This document shows positions 32,886-45,024 of a DNA stretch of 64,000 nucleotides, one piece after another. Where the stretch lies: positions 39,157,501 to 39,221,500 of the forward strand of contig JBAIAC010000024.1 of assembly GCA_037349315.1 (NCBI GenBank), read 5' to 3'. Every line of letters starts with the position of its first letter. Positions within the stretch are counted from its first letter, which is position 1. The notes beneath the pieces were generated by a model, which ran no database searches, was not told the origin of the DNA, and worked only from the letters and a program-made list of their open reading frames with translations. A program made the position numbers and the translations under genes. The DNA is from Chelydra serpentina. Its lineage: Eukaryota > Chordata > Testudines > Chelydridae.

Positions 32886-34698
32886 CGAGGTTAAGAAGAA
32901 TGAAATATGTTAGGTTAAAACTTTGCAAATGCCCAAACAGGCTTCTTTCTCTTAGCTTTGTTACAGAGAAGAAAAGACTCTACATTCCTAAAAAACAGGT
33001 CTCATCTCATGCACTCCTCCCCACTCCAGTCAGAGTGACAGCTTCTTGCTGCTGTGTCCAGAATAATCTCTAGTGTCAGTCTTGAACCTACTTATTATTT
33101 TCTGTTGATCCAGTAGAGCACACCCCATTTTCTTAACTAGTTTTTTTCCAGATCTGTACACACAGTAGAAGTTGGGGGAGCTGCCACATTCCCAAACCTT
33201 CAGGAAATGGCCTACTGGGGAGAAGATAGTCAGTCTTCTTCAGATGATTACTACTTGCCTTTAAAATGCTTCACTACTGAACTCTAGTACAGCTTTCCAC
33301 AGATCCTTGTGTCTGGCTGCATCCAGTTTATCCAGTTCTTTGTTTCTTAAATATTTTGTTTCAATTTTCCTTTGCCATGAATTATAAATTATGGATAGAC
33401 TCTAGGCCTTCTATCGCAATATTTTTCCCTTTTAGTCAATTTTACTTTGTGCACTTGACAGCAGTTGTGGTTCAGCCAGGTTCACTCTTTCCTCTATATA
33501 ACCTTGTAGGTCCTGATCCTAAAATCACACATGTATTTATCTTTAAGTACCTGAATAGCATCAGTGTTCTTAATGCAAGACTGGTACCTTTGTTGTTGTT
33601 TTTTTTCTTTGCTGGAAAGATTATTGTAAACATAAACATTCCTGACAAAACTTCTAAAGAAAAATAAAATTCAGGATATATTACTTAAAGTTTGCTCTAA
33701 TTTCTTTTTAAAAGTTCAAGTTCAGTGTCACTGCTAAGGGGATACTATCTTTCAGAAAGAAATGTGATTTTTAAATTGGCATTTACCTATTATTCTTATG
33801 AGTAACACACAGGATTCCTATTAATGAAAGATTAGAGACAGTATTTCTGAGGTGTTTTTTCCCATTTTTCTCTGCATTTGACACTACTTCTACGTTTGTG
33901 TGTACTGTTTTCTCTGTATAGTCTTCTATTTATGAAAGACCTATATAAACAGGAAGAAAATATTTTAAAAAGATAAACAAAGCCCCACAAAAACTTGGGA
34001 ACAGGCATAATATCTGAAAATATTTTGTGTGTTTTTTTTTTAACTGATTAGCTTGATGGTGTCCCTCCCTTACAAACTGTTTGTTTTTTGTTTTCCAGTT
34101 TTTCCTTTTAGTTGATAAACTTGTAAGTAATAGTAGTGGCAGAATATAGTTTTATTTAGTTGTTTTTGTTCTAAATTAGTACGCTTTACGTTTCTGGGTT
34201 CTAAGGGTCCAGATTTCCAGCATCTAAAATCTGAATACTGACAATATTTTGCTTAATAAAGGCTGTGTTTCTGCTCAACCGAAATATCTTAAGCAAGAGT
34301 AAGCTGATCAAGCTTTGAAAAGTTATTTTGGTATATCTGGGTGAGAACTGGCTAAAATTCCCCTTCCGTTGCTTCTGTTTGGGCCAAAATCTAGTCTTGC
34401 TTTATCACTAGTGCCAGAGGGAAGAAAATACTAGCGTTTACTTAAGTAACATTTTACAGCTATTCAGTATGATGTAAAGGATCCTGAGGTATACTTCACT
34501 TGATCACCTTCAGCTCTAATGTTCCAGTGTTGTGTTAGTGTATTGATGTTCTCAGAATAACTTTGGAGTACTTTTGAGGAGTTTGGTAGCTGATCAAGTG
34601 ACTTGATGTGTGTGTCTGAATTTGAACTAATAGATCTGTCCCTCTACCACCTTGGAAAGATTGAGACAAACTTTGTCTCCCAACTTGATCTCCTACAG
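32886..34698 (+). other. GPSM2: GPSM2 first intron, no recognised feature
   Basis: AT-rich intron. I see no exon and no repeat I can name. Confidence 0.4.
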
Positions 34699-35358
34699 CA
34701 GGGGTCTCCAAACTTCATGAGATGAGGGCCATATTAGATTTTTGAAGGGACTTTGCGGGCCGAAGCAATGGTAAAAGAAATTAAATATATGCAAAATAGT
34801 TAAAAAAGACAACACTACTCTACTCTGTCAGTGTTGCATTAAATTCTAAATCAGGTATAAAAGTTAATCGATGCAGGTACTGTGAAATCACACAAAATAT
34901 TTGTCAATACATTAAAAATCACATTCACATATTCAATAATAATATGTCTTTATTTTAGGATTAATGAGAAGTATGGTACTGATGTTTTTCTGACAGGTTC
35001 CCATTGTTGGTTGGGACTGTTTGGTTCTATTAGAGCTGCTGCCCGCAGACCCTCCCGCTGCCTGCTCAGCATGCCTACTCAGCTGTAGCCTGCTTTTCCT
35101 TCTCCCTGTATCTCCTCGGCTGCAGCAATGACTCCCCTAAGTTGACTCCCCTTTTGTGGGGACACTGGCTCCTGGGGGCACTCACCCCTCTGCACAGCTC
35201 AGTTGTGCTGCAGCCCTGCGTGAGCTGCTGCTGGCGGCCCCTCCCCCTGCCTGCTCAGGGTGGCTACTCGGCTGTTCGGTCTCTGGTTGGTTGGAGGGTC
35301 GGACAAATGGAAGCCCTGGGCCGGATCCGGCCCGTGGGCCATAGTTTGGAGACCCCTG
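34699..35358. mobile_element. hAT MITE with perfect 8-bp target duplication
   Basis: Termini CAGGGGTCTCCAAAC and GTTTGGAGACCCCTG are perfect inverted repeats. The duplication TCCTACAG is identical on both sides (34691-34698, 35359-35366). The 5' half is AT-rich, the 3' half GC-rich with a GGCCGAAGC-like block near the left end. No transposase. Confidence 0.92.
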
Positions 35359-36129
35359 TCCTACAGTACTTATCTACATTTCTCTGCAGCTGCAAAAGCA
35401 TTCCGCTATCAACTTTGTGTTATAGCAGGATGAGCAATGGCATATTACCGTAACTATTGGTTTATGATTTTTGATGAGAAGCTGTTTAACACTTCTGACA
35501 GCTCAGCCTACGCTGCTGTTAACAACACTTTGCTTGTGTCCTAACACTTAACTCTGATCATGTTTGGAGATTGTTTGGTTTTTTTTCCTCACAGGTTGGG
35601 TGGTACCCTTAAAAGTAGATGTATACATACAATTAAGTTTATGTGCGTGGCTTATGAACCTTCAACTGGTGGTATGTTCTGAAAAAAGAATCTACTTATA
35701 GCCATGTACATTTTCAAAAACTTTCTCAAAATCCTTTTTGGCTGTCTCCTATTTACTGCATTCCACTCCTCTCAGTACCTACAGTGTGTTATGTTGCTTT
35801 TTTGTTTTGTTCTAATGCTCCAGCATTTCTCCATCTGATCTTGCAAGCAAGGGTTTATTATGGCAGAGGACAGATGATCCTATTGTGACCAAGCAGTTTT
35901 TGTACAGTAATAAATACTGGAGTGAATCTGATATATCAGATGGAAGGGGGAATAGAGGCAGAATGCAGGCCAAACTATCACTGCTCTACAAGGAGGCCAT
36001 GAGAGAAAGTAATTAGGCACTTTGTGGACTGATGTGCATCTGCTTCCCCAACATCCTTGGAGTATGCAGTTATTGAAAGCAAAGTATAATTCAACTGTAT
36101 AATAAACTGTTTCATACATATCTTAAATA

Positions 36130-36260
36130 AGTATTATTTATTATTTGCATAATCATAGTGGCTAGGAGCCCCAGTCATGGACCAAGACCCTGTTGTATTA
36201 TGTGCTGTACAAACGCAGAACAAAAAGACAATCCCTGCCCAAAAGAGCTTAGAAAAGAAA
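36130..36260 (+). repeat. MIR/CORE-like SINE fragment
   Basis: TAGGAGCCCCAGTCATGGAC, ATGTGCTGTACAAACGCAGA and AAAGACAATCCCTGCCC form the core of a SINE-type repeat common in turtles. It is related to 27570-27650 in reverse. Confidence 0.6.
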
Positions 36261-37324
36261 CAACAGATGGAAACCAAAAGGCTGAGGGGGGAGTACACAA
36301 GGAAACAGTCAGACTTTTTCCCCCCCACTGTATTTACGGTAAGGCAGTTTAAATAAATGTTATTTTTTTCCCTTTAAGTAAATTAGCACTAACTATTTTT
36401 GTGGAAAGCAAACAATTCCTGAATGCTTTCACTTACTTAAGTACATGTTCATCCTGTCCTTGCTTGTTCACCCTGTTCAACTGACAGTCCACAGTTTTGA
36501 AAAGACTAACCTCCTTTCCATTGTAGCTTTTTTTTTCCCCACTCCACCATAATATGCTGCTGTTAATTTGGGAATGATGGATATAGGTGATAGGCCAGTC
36601 AGTGTTGGTGGCAATAAACTGCTGTGAGTCATTCTAACTGTACATGATATCTGTCTGTCAAAGTTGTGTGCCTAAACTCTCATTCCTGAAGGTTAAGAAT
36701 GGCATTTGCTGGTACAGTAATGAGTTCTCTTTGCCTTGAATTAAATGTTTCTGTAGCTCAACTATGTAACTCTGATGAAGACGTAATGTGCAATCTTGCC
36801 TTAGTTTGTATATACGTATCACTACTAAAGAGGAATACAACACTAATCACCTGTTTATCAACTTACGGAAATCAAAATATATGCTCTTTTGCCCCTTTTC
36901 TAGAGGACCCAAATAGTGTAGAGTTCTCTCTCATTTTCCCTTTAAAAAGTAAGAGTAAAGTTGGGGCCTAAGCAGATTTTAGATCCCTTTTGAAGAAGAA
37001 ATGCCATGCTTTAAGAAAGATCTGAACTAAGTACAGAGTATTGATTTGCATATTTTTTGTGTAATATGCAGTGTTACTTCTGATCTACCCTGGACCATCT
37101 TGGTACAGAAATAGTCCGTCTTTAATGCTGATCACTCCCCGTCTGCTGTTCTTTGACATAATTTAACATGCTTCATTTCCCAAATTGAGGGTACTAAATA
37201 GTTTCCCTGTTGAATAAGAGAGGCTTGAAATCTGTACCGAGACACTTGCAGGACAGGATTATTTTTTTTGTTTTTTGGGATAACATTCAAACTTTGAGGT
37301 TAGATCTTGGTAACAAAACTTACC

Positions 37325-37342
37325 GGTTGGTTGGTTGGTTGG
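37325..37342. repeat. (GGTT)n microsatellite
   Basis: Four and a half tandem GGTT units. Confidence 0.9.
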
Positions 37343-37882
37343 ATTAGTGATATAATTTGAGTTCTTAAAATATTGAATGCGGTCTTTAAAATAGGAGTAA
37401 TAAAAGCATAAACCATTCAGCTTGTCTTACCTTGGTTGTTCAGTTTGCGTGGTGCTGAAGCAAAGTTAAAAATCGCAAATGCAATCCTTACTTGTGTGAG
37501 GTTTATGAAGAATACTGTCTACAGAGGGTTGGCTTTCAACCCAGTATTATATTTATAGATCAGATGGGTCTGGCCAAACCAAAAATGAGAAAATCCCAGT
37601 GGTTTGATGTAAAAACTTTTTAATAAAACGAATAAATCCTCAATTATGCATGCTTTGTTACTTTATCAAAAAAACACTTCTCCCTCCCCCCCTGCACCAA
37701 AATACCAATGGGTGATTGAGAAGTAATTCTTGATGTGTTTTTGAATCTGTTTCAGTTTGCTGACTAGACTTATTGTAAGAATGTAAAATGCTATTATACT
37801 GCTGGCACTTCTCATTGTGTTCCTTTCTTACTTTGCGGTAGTGTGGTATTGCCATACTTAAGCACTTAAACAGATGCTTTTG

Positions 37883-38725
37883 CCTATAAGAATGGCCATA
37901 CTGAGTCAGACCAAAGGTCCATCTATCCCAATATCCTGTCTTCTGACCGTGGCCAATGCCAGGTGCTTCAGAGGGAACAAACAGAACAGGTAATCAAGTG
38001 ATCCATCTGCTGTCACCCATTCCAGCTTCTGGCAAACAGAGGATAGGGACACCATCCCTGCACATCCTGGCTAATAGCAATTGGTGGACCTATCATCCAT
38101 GAGCTTATCTGGTTCTTTTTTGAACCCTGTTACAGTCTTGATCTTCACAACATCCTCTGGCAAGGAGTTCCACAGATTGACTGTGAGTTGTGTGAAGAAA
38201 TATTTCCTTTTGTTTGTTTTAAATCTGCTGCCTATTCATTTCATTTGGTGACCCCTAGTTCTTGTGTTATGAGACTGAGTAAATAATTCTTCTTTATTTA
38301 CTTTCTCCACACCTGTCATGATTTTATAGACCTCTATCATATCCCCCCTTAGTCATCTCTTTTCCAAGCTGAAAAGTACCAGTTTTATTAATCTCTCCTC
38401 AGATGAAAGCTGTTCCATACCTCTAATCATTTTTGTTGTTCTTTTCTGAATCTTTTTTTTTTAAATGGGGCAACCACATCTGCACGCAGTGTTCAAGATG
38501 TGGGCGTACCATGGAGTTTTATAGAGGCAATATATTTTCAGTCTTATTATCTCTCCCTTTCTTAATGATTCCCAACATTCTATTAGTTTTTTTGACTTTT
38601 GCTGCACATTGAGTGGATGTTTTCAGAGAACTATCCACAATGACTCCAAGATCTTTCTTGAGCGGTAACAGCTAATTTGGATCCCATCATTTTATATGCA
38701 TAGTTGGGATTATGTTTTCCTCTTG
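37883..38725 (-). mobile_element. CR1 LINE 3' part, minus strand
   Basis: Plus strand reads CATACTGAGTCAGACCAAAG, later ACAACATCCTCTGGCAAGGA, GGTGACCCCTAGTTCTTGTG and TAGACCTCTATCATATCCCC. It is the reverse of a CR1 3' region. The same subfamily, in the same orientation, lies at 42771-44760. Confidence 0.82.
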
Positions 38726-39330
38726 ACTATGCCCCTCCCCTCCCTGTAACACTAACTATCTCCTCAATTTTTTGGTATAGTGATACAGGAGGGTCAGGGA
38801 GAAGTGGTAGAGTGTGAGAGGGGAAATAGATAAGCCCTAGGCTAATTAAAGCATGGTTCCCTGTAGACTAGGGAGGGTGGCTACAGGTTAATTGGAGCAC
38901 CTGCAGGCAATTAAGGGCCTGCCAGGAGCCTAATAAAACCCCCTGCTTCAGGCAGACAGGGAGGAGGAGGAAGGAGAGAGGACTGGAGCTTGGAGGTGTG
39001 CTGTGAGACTTGAACAAACAGAGAACCGAAGGAAGGGAGACCCTGCCCCGGCAGGGGAGGGAGACTCCCTTCCCCAGTGTCTAAGGACCGAAGGTACCCC
39101 ACCCAAGGGGGAAGAAGGTAAGAAACCACAGGGGTTGAGAGGGGATGGGGCTCAGAGTGAGGGGCAAACCCTCTGTACCGAAACACAAACCCAGACCCCC
39201 TCCCCCGCTTCTCTCCTTTACCATCTTCCCAGGCCACTAGCGGGGCCTTCGGCACCCCAAGAGCAGGGGCAAGGGGTGGCATCTTAGCCCCCCACCAAGA
39301 AAAGCCCAGAACCCACCATACTAACATCTT
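38726..39330. other. GC-rich repeat-like block, unclassified
   Basis: Purine-rich (GGGAGGAGGAGGAAGG-like) then C-rich sequence, with ATAAAACCCCC near 38931. It has the look of an LTR or other turtle repeat, but no duplication or matching ends could be found. It is not a recognised gene. Confidence 0.3.
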
Positions 39331-40887
39331 GTCACAATGTGCACACTTTATCCTTCCTACTTGGGTGTTGGTTTTAGACATCTTACAGAAGTGAAAAGGA
39401 AGCAGTCCTTTAAAAACACTGGTGAGTTTCTTTCTGACGAGGTGGTTTCTGAAACGGGAATTGCTTGTTTGTGAGGTGGATAAAATAACTTGATCTCGTT
39501 GTGTAGACAGAAGTGAATCAGTATATTAATTAATGTTGCGGGTAGGTCATGTATGACTAATACTAAGAATAATACTTGGCAATTGCATAGCATTGTCTGT
39601 CATCAAATTGCTGTACAAACATGAATCCTTAACAGGTGAGGGAGGGAGAAAAGGAAGCATTATCCAAATTTGGTAAAGTGGGTATACAGAAGTTAAATGA
39701 CTTGGTGTACAGCCAGGATTACAGTTTAGTAGTTCTTGGTTTCCAGTGCTTGTCCTCAGTCTCCTAGAAGACCACTCTTCCTCTTGTGCGATAGAGGAAG
39801 CTATAAAAGGAATGGTTTTGGCTCCCATATCTTGAATGAAATGGCACCTATACTGCAGTATCAGAGGTACACTCTGTATCTTTGATGGTGTGTTTTAAGC
39901 TATTTGTAATAGCCTTTGAACACCTATTCAAGAATAAAATATCCATGAATTATGACAATCCACTAATTAGTGGAAGGAGCCGACTTCCTTCAGCTCACCA
40001 CTGCTCAGCCATTGGGGAAGGAGCAAGAGATGCTGGAAATGTAAGATGAAAAGGGAAGGTAGCTATGAGAGTGAGTCGATTGAGACTCAGATTAATGTAT
40101 TATTAAAAATTGTTTATTCATTTTTCTGTCAAAAATAATATTTTAAATGTATTCTTTTAAAGGGGAGCTTATCTGTGCTGCAGCTACTACCTTTTTTCTT
40201 CTGTTGGGAATCTCCACTGTTCTGTGGGCTGTCAGAGAAGATCCTACTAACTAAATAAAAGCACTTCAAGGGTCTGAAGAGTCCTGGATGCTGACCAGCT
40301 GTGAGGAGGTAAGAACTCAGAATTGTAATGCATCTATATAGTGAGCTTTGCAAACTGGTTTTGGCTATTAATTTTCATATCTGCAGGTTCAGAAAAAACT
40401 AACTAGGATGAGGTGTAGGAATAGCTAATAACAATGTGCTTGCCTAGCCTTATTCTGTCAAGATGTTTTGTTTCTATTCCCAGAGATCTGCTTCCTACCA
40501 GTTTGCTGGAAGAATAGTTATCACAAAATGAGTCTCTTCAGTTAGCCCATTTGTTCTCAAGATATCTTTCACCCTGGAGACATTTACTGCATTTAAGCTA
40601 AGAGGTAGGGAAGATGATTATTATAAATAACAAAACAAAAAGAATCATTAGACTTCAAATCAACACTGTCCCAATTTAAATCCCAAAAGGATCAGATCAT
40701 TAGTAAAATTACCTCTCTTATTCCCTCTCAACCTACCAGCTGAGGAGAGCAAACTTGGAACTCTTAAACTGGTGCAGAGACATTTATAGAAATGAAAATT
40801 CCAGGAGAAATCACATTTCCTTTGTTAGTGTGGTGTTTTCTTTTACCCGGAATCCATAAAGCTGTGCAGAACTGTACATAACTTTGA
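39331..40887 (+). other. GPSM2: GPSM2 first intron, unclassified
   Basis: AT-rich intron. A possible old MIR-like relic lies at about 39576-39730. Nothing else was recognised. Confidence 0.4.
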
Positions 40888-41085
40888 CAAAGACAAGGTG
40901 GGTGAGGTAATCTCAATTATTAGACCAGCTTCTGTTGATGAAAGAAATGAGTTTTTGAGCTCAACAGAGAATCTCAAAAGCTTGTCCCTTTCACCAACAG
41001 AAGTTGATCTAATAAAAGATATTATCTCATCCACTTTCTCTCTGATCCTGGGACCTACACAGCTACAACACCATCATAAATAACC
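40888..41085. repeat. Head-to-head inverted pair of Penelope-like tail fragments
   Basis: The left arm (AAGGTGGGTGAGGTAATCTC through TTGAGCTCAACAGAG) and the right arm (CTCAAAAGCTTGTCCCTTTC through ATTATCTCATCCACTTTCTC) are imperfect reverse complements of about 75 bp. The right arm continues to CTGGGACCTACACAGCTACA. The turning point lies at the place of the hammerhead-like stem in the related copy at 336-440. Two overlapping open frames on opposite strands come from this fold-back. Confidence 0.6.
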
Positions 41086-42770
41086 TTGTCATGTCTAACC
41101 ACCATGAGCCGTTCTATATTAGTGGTTCAGAAAATCTGTGTTTTCCCAACATCTTATGAACAGCTGTTTGAGTCACAGTCATGGAATATCAGAAATCAAG
41201 AATGAATAGTGGATATTATTTTTCCACTAGTTACTATACAAATATTTATATTACACTCAATGTGATAGTGCAGTACATCTGAAGCAACATTATGTCTTTG
41301 GTTTAGTGAGCCCATTATCTGCTTCATGTATTGGGATGTGACTTATTAATTCAGGTGAACTTATTAAAAATACTTTGAATTAAAAGCCAAAATCAAGCTT
41401 CTTCTAGTTCTACTCTGTGTTCTTCGCACCATGGCCCATATTTGTGGAATTTTGTGTGTGCGCAGGTCTGAAAATCTGGGCCCATGCTAACATCTAGATT
41501 TAAGAAAAAAATATACTGACAGGTTTCTATTACCCTCTTTGGTATTTTTTTTTCTAACTTTAAATTCAACAATGCTTGCCAAAGCTCTGTTTTTAGATTA
41601 TCTGCCCCCCTTTCTCTTTTCTCTACATTGTTACAACCTGAAATATTCCATTTCTAGAGGAAAAATTTCTGTACTTAAATAATTTTTTTTGCTTTGAAGA
41701 AAGCGGTCTTGATTTAAGTGATCATTACACTGAACTTTTTTAAACAGAAACATTTCCATCATTCCATCATCTTATGATTGGTCTTCCATATTCTGCTAAT
41801 ATATTAATTTCATAATAATCATATCTGAATCGTTCCACTAAATTGTGTGGAAATTGTTCTCCTGTATATAGTTAGAATAAATACAATTGATTGTTCCCAA
41901 TTAGATAGTACCTCCTTTTTAAATAAGCATTTTTGGTTTTATTTTGATGTATATTTTAGGTAAGTACCTCTATTACTACATAACTGTCTACACCAGACAT
42001 ATCAGACTGTTGTTCTATCCAGAGAATATCTCAGAACTGAAGAGATCTGTTAGAATCCACAGTTTACTGAAAATTTCATGGAGATGTTTACTTTAGTCAT
42101 AGAAGTTTGTACTGTCTCCTAGCCTGGGCAACTAAATCTTTTTGTGGTAGAAGATTCTGTATAGCATCAGAAACTTGAGTCTGGAAGATCTTGACAACCA
42201 GGTCAATTTATAACCTAGCAGACTTTTGGGAAAGAGCTGCATTTATTGTTATACTGTTCTCAGAGAATGTAGTATATACTACTGGTTAAAGTTGAGGATT
42301 GGTATTCAGGAGACATGGATCCTCTTTCTTGTTTTTCCTTGGACTTGCCTTATAACCTCACCCAAATCAGTTGGAGTCTGATTTTTTTCAGAGTTACTAA
42401 ATACACACAAGTCATTTGAAGGAAATGGAAGCTGGAAGTGTTCAGTGCCTCTGAAAATGAAGCCCTAAACCTCATTTTCCCCGTCATTATCCGTAGGGTA
42501 CTACTTATACCTACCTTGCACCAAGCAAGTCCCAAGCTTCTATGCCCAATACTTAAATTTTAGTATAGTGCTGAGGAGGCAGAGGTGATCCTCCAGGAGA
42601 GTTCCCATCCTCCAGTGACAGGTTCAATTGAAGTAACTACTTGTTTCCACTGACTTCCCAGGTAGAAGTTAAAGATCTTGTGGTCCTTAGAAAAAGGGAA
42701 TAACTCTCAATAAGAAAGTTTGGTAAGACGTGTTCTTTTTGTTGTGGAGCACATACTGGCTGCTACACTT
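41086..42770 (+). other. GPSM2: GPSM2 first intron, unclassified
   Basis: AT-rich intron without recognisable features. Confidence 0.4.
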
Positions 42771-42803
42771 GATTATAGAACATAAGAACGGCCATACTGG
42801 GTC

Positions 42804-42986
42804 ACAGAATCACAGAATATCAGGGTTGGAAGGGACCTTAGGAGGTCATCTAGTCGAACCCCCTGCTCAAAGCAGGACCAAGCCCCAATTTTTGCCCCAG
42901 ATCCCTAAACGGCCCCCTCAAGGATTGAACGCACAACCCTGGGTTTAGCAGGCCAATGCTCAAACCACTGAGCTATCCCTCCCCCC
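42804..42986 (-). mobile_element. tRNA-derived SINE with CR1-type tail
   Basis: On the minus strand it begins GGGAGGGATAGCTCAGTGGT, with an A-box region TAGCTCAGTGG and a B-box-like GCGTTCAATCC. It continues through AGCAGGGGGTTCGACTAGAT and ends GATATTCTGTGATTCTGTG. The tail is the CR1 3' end, as known for turtle Pol III SINEs mobilised by CR1. It interrupts the CR1 at GGGTCA|GACC, and part of the target (GACCAAAGGGTCA) is repeated beside it. Confidence 0.88.
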
Positions 42987-43231
42987 AGACCAAAGGGTCA
43001 GACCAAAGGTCCATCAAGCCCAGTATCCTGTCCTCTGACAGTGGCCAATGGCAGGTGTCCCAAAGGGAATGAACAGACAGGTTATCATCAAGTGATCCAT
43101 GCCCTGTCACCCAATCCCAGCTTCTGGCAAACAGAGGCTAGGGATACCATTCCTGCCCATCCTGGCTAATAGCCACTGATGGACCTATCTTCCATGAATC
43201 TATGTAGCTCCCTTTTGAACCCTGCTATAGT

Positions 43232-43665
43232 CAGTAGCGTAGCCAGGGGGAGAGCAGCGGGAGCGGCCGCTCCCCCTGTGAGGAGAATCGCCGCCTTAAA
43301 AAGCGCCGCCTGAGCCCCACTGCCAGAGCTGGGCTTGGGCGGAGATTTAAAAGGCCTGCGGCTCCCTGTGACTGCAAGAGCCGCGGGCCTTTTAAATCCC
43401 CGCCCGAGTCCCGCTGCCAGAGCCGGACGTGGGGGGGGGGCCTTTAAAAGGCCCGGGGCTCCCCCGCGGCTGCAGAAGCCGCGGACCTTTTAAAGTGCCG
43501 CCGGAGCCCCGCTGCCGGAGCTCTGGCGGTACTTTAAAGGGCCCAGCTCTGCAGCGGCTGGAGCCCCGGGCCCTTTAAAGCGCCACCAGGTGAGTACAGG
43601 GGGAGCGGGGAGGCACCTTTTTATAGCGCCGCTCCCCCTGTGCTCCAGACCTGCCTACGCTACTG
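43232..43665. mobile_element. hAT-like MITE with CAGTAGCGTAG ends, inside CR1
   Basis: Perfect 11-bp termini CAGTAGCGTAG and CTACGCTACTG. Flanks GCTATAGT and GTTATAGT match at 7 of 8 positions. The core has alternating GCCGCGG and CTTTAAAG blocks in inverted order (43300-43580), so it could fold into a long hairpin. No coding capacity. Confidence 0.88.
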
Positions 43666-43950
43666 GTTATAGTATTGGCCTTCACAACACCCTCTGGCAA
43701 GGAGTTCCAGAGGTTGACAGTGCATTGTGTGAAGAAATACTTCCTTTTGTTTGTTTTAAACTGTTGCCTATTAATTTCATTTGGTGACCCCTGGTTCTTG
43801 TGTTATGAGAAGGAGTAAATAACTTTTCTTTATTTACTTTCTCCACATCTGTCATGATTTTATAGACCTCTATCATATCCCCTCTTAGTCATCTCTTTTC
43901 CAAGCTGAAAAGTCCCAGTCTTATTAATATCTCCTCATATGGAAGCCGTT

Positions 43951-44157
43951 CTAATAATTTTTGTTGCCCTTTTCTGAACCTTTTCCAATTCCAAAATATC
44001 TTTTTTTGAGATGGGGCGACCACATCTGCATGCAGTATTCAAGGTGTGGGCGTACCATGGATTTATAGAGAGGCAATATGATATTTTCTGTCTTATTATC
44101 TATCCCTTTCTTGATGATTCCCAATGTTCTGTTAGCTTTTTTTGACTGCCGCTGCAC
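43951..44157 (-). pseudogene. CR1 reverse transcriptase C-terminal remnant
   Basis: The frame contains KKANRTLGIIKKGIDNKT, then LYKSMVRPHLEYCMQMWSPH, the CR1 thumb motif RPHLEYC. Frameshifted beyond. Confidence 0.88.
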
Positions 44158-44229
44158 ATTGAGTGGATGATTTCATAGAACTGTCCACAATGACTCCCAA
44201 GATCTTTCTTGAGTGCTAACAGCTAATTT

Positions 44230-44706
44230 TTCGGGTAGGTGGGGCTCGTCAGCCTTGGAAGGCAGCCCACCTAGGAGAAGGAAAACTCTGATTTAAAACC
44301 TCCGCTGCCTTGTGGCAATACCCACTCATGGGAAAGGCTAAGGGAGTCAACCCTGAAACCAAATCCGGTGTCGGAGTCCCAATGGCGGTCTGACATTGTC
44401 CTCAACGTCATTCCGGCAACTCCTGCGACGCCACTGGTGCCAAGTTGTATCGACATTGTCTTTCCCTTGGATCCATCAGTTGCGTGGAGAGGGGTGATAT
44501 GTTCCTCCATATCACCCTGCCCTGGCTTGCGCCCTGGAGAGGACACTCCAGCTTCGCTTCACAGCGTCGAAACAACACCGGAAGCAACAGTTACTGCCAC
44601 TCTTGTGTGGGGCTCCACAGCCATAACAGACGCTGCACAACCATCAGCTAAACATTCCCCATGGGCGCATATCTATCGTCTCTCAAGACTAACGGACGCC
44701 AACAAC
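44230..44706 (+). mobile_element. 477-bp retroposon with (CAA)n tail and 12-bp target duplication
   Basis: It lies between two copies of AACAGCTAATTT (44218-44229 and 44707-44718), the sequence present once in the CR1 at 38665-38685. The insert begins TTCGGGTAGGTGGGGCTCGT and ends GACGCCAACAAC running into the duplication. A long duplication and a short CAA repeat at the 3' end point to target-primed reverse transcription. It has no A/B boxes that I see, and the parent LINE or SINE family is not recognised. Confidence 0.75.
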
Positions 44707-45024
44707 AACAGCTAATTTAGACCCCATTATTGTATATGTATTGTTAGGATTATATAATATGAAACATATTTTGTTCAGGCATTGAACTAGCTATATCATC
44801 ATCTTTGTTCAGGAAGAAATTCCATACTAATCCTAATTTTTCAGGTACTTTATGAAAAAATATCAATTCAGCTAAACCCTCAGTCATTTATTCCATCCCA
44901 GATATGACTTTATGTGCAAGGTTGGTGTGGTGGAAATATGGTAAACCTTTGTTTGACTTGTATGTGTGGCTTTTGTTTTGTTTTGTATTTTTATTTCCAA
45001 TAAGGCTTTCATCAGTAAAGGCAC

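Larger units (their letters stand above)
35367..37882 (+). other. GPSM2: GPSM2 first intron, mostly unclassified
   Basis: AT-rich intron containing a MIR-like SINE fragment (36130-36260) and a short GGTT repeat (37325-37342). No exon was recognised. Confidence 0.4.
42771..44760 (-). mobile_element. CR1 LINE, minus strand, carrying three nested insertions
   Basis: CR1 segments at 42771-42803, 42987-43231, 43666-44229 and 44707-44760 are collinear with the copy at 37883-38725. Between them sit a tRNA-SINE, a hAT MITE and a 477-bp retroposon. A C-terminal RT remnant lies at 43951-44157. Confidence 0.85.

Noticed and set aside
38760..39320. LTR retrotransposon end
   Set aside because: It looks LTR-like (TG start, CA end, AATAAA), but target duplications and paired ends were not found, so it is listed only as an unclassified block.
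42804..42986. Functional tRNA gene
   Set aside because: The tRNA-like head has A- and B-box-like motifs but is fused to a CR1-type tail and sits inside a LINE, so it is a SINE.
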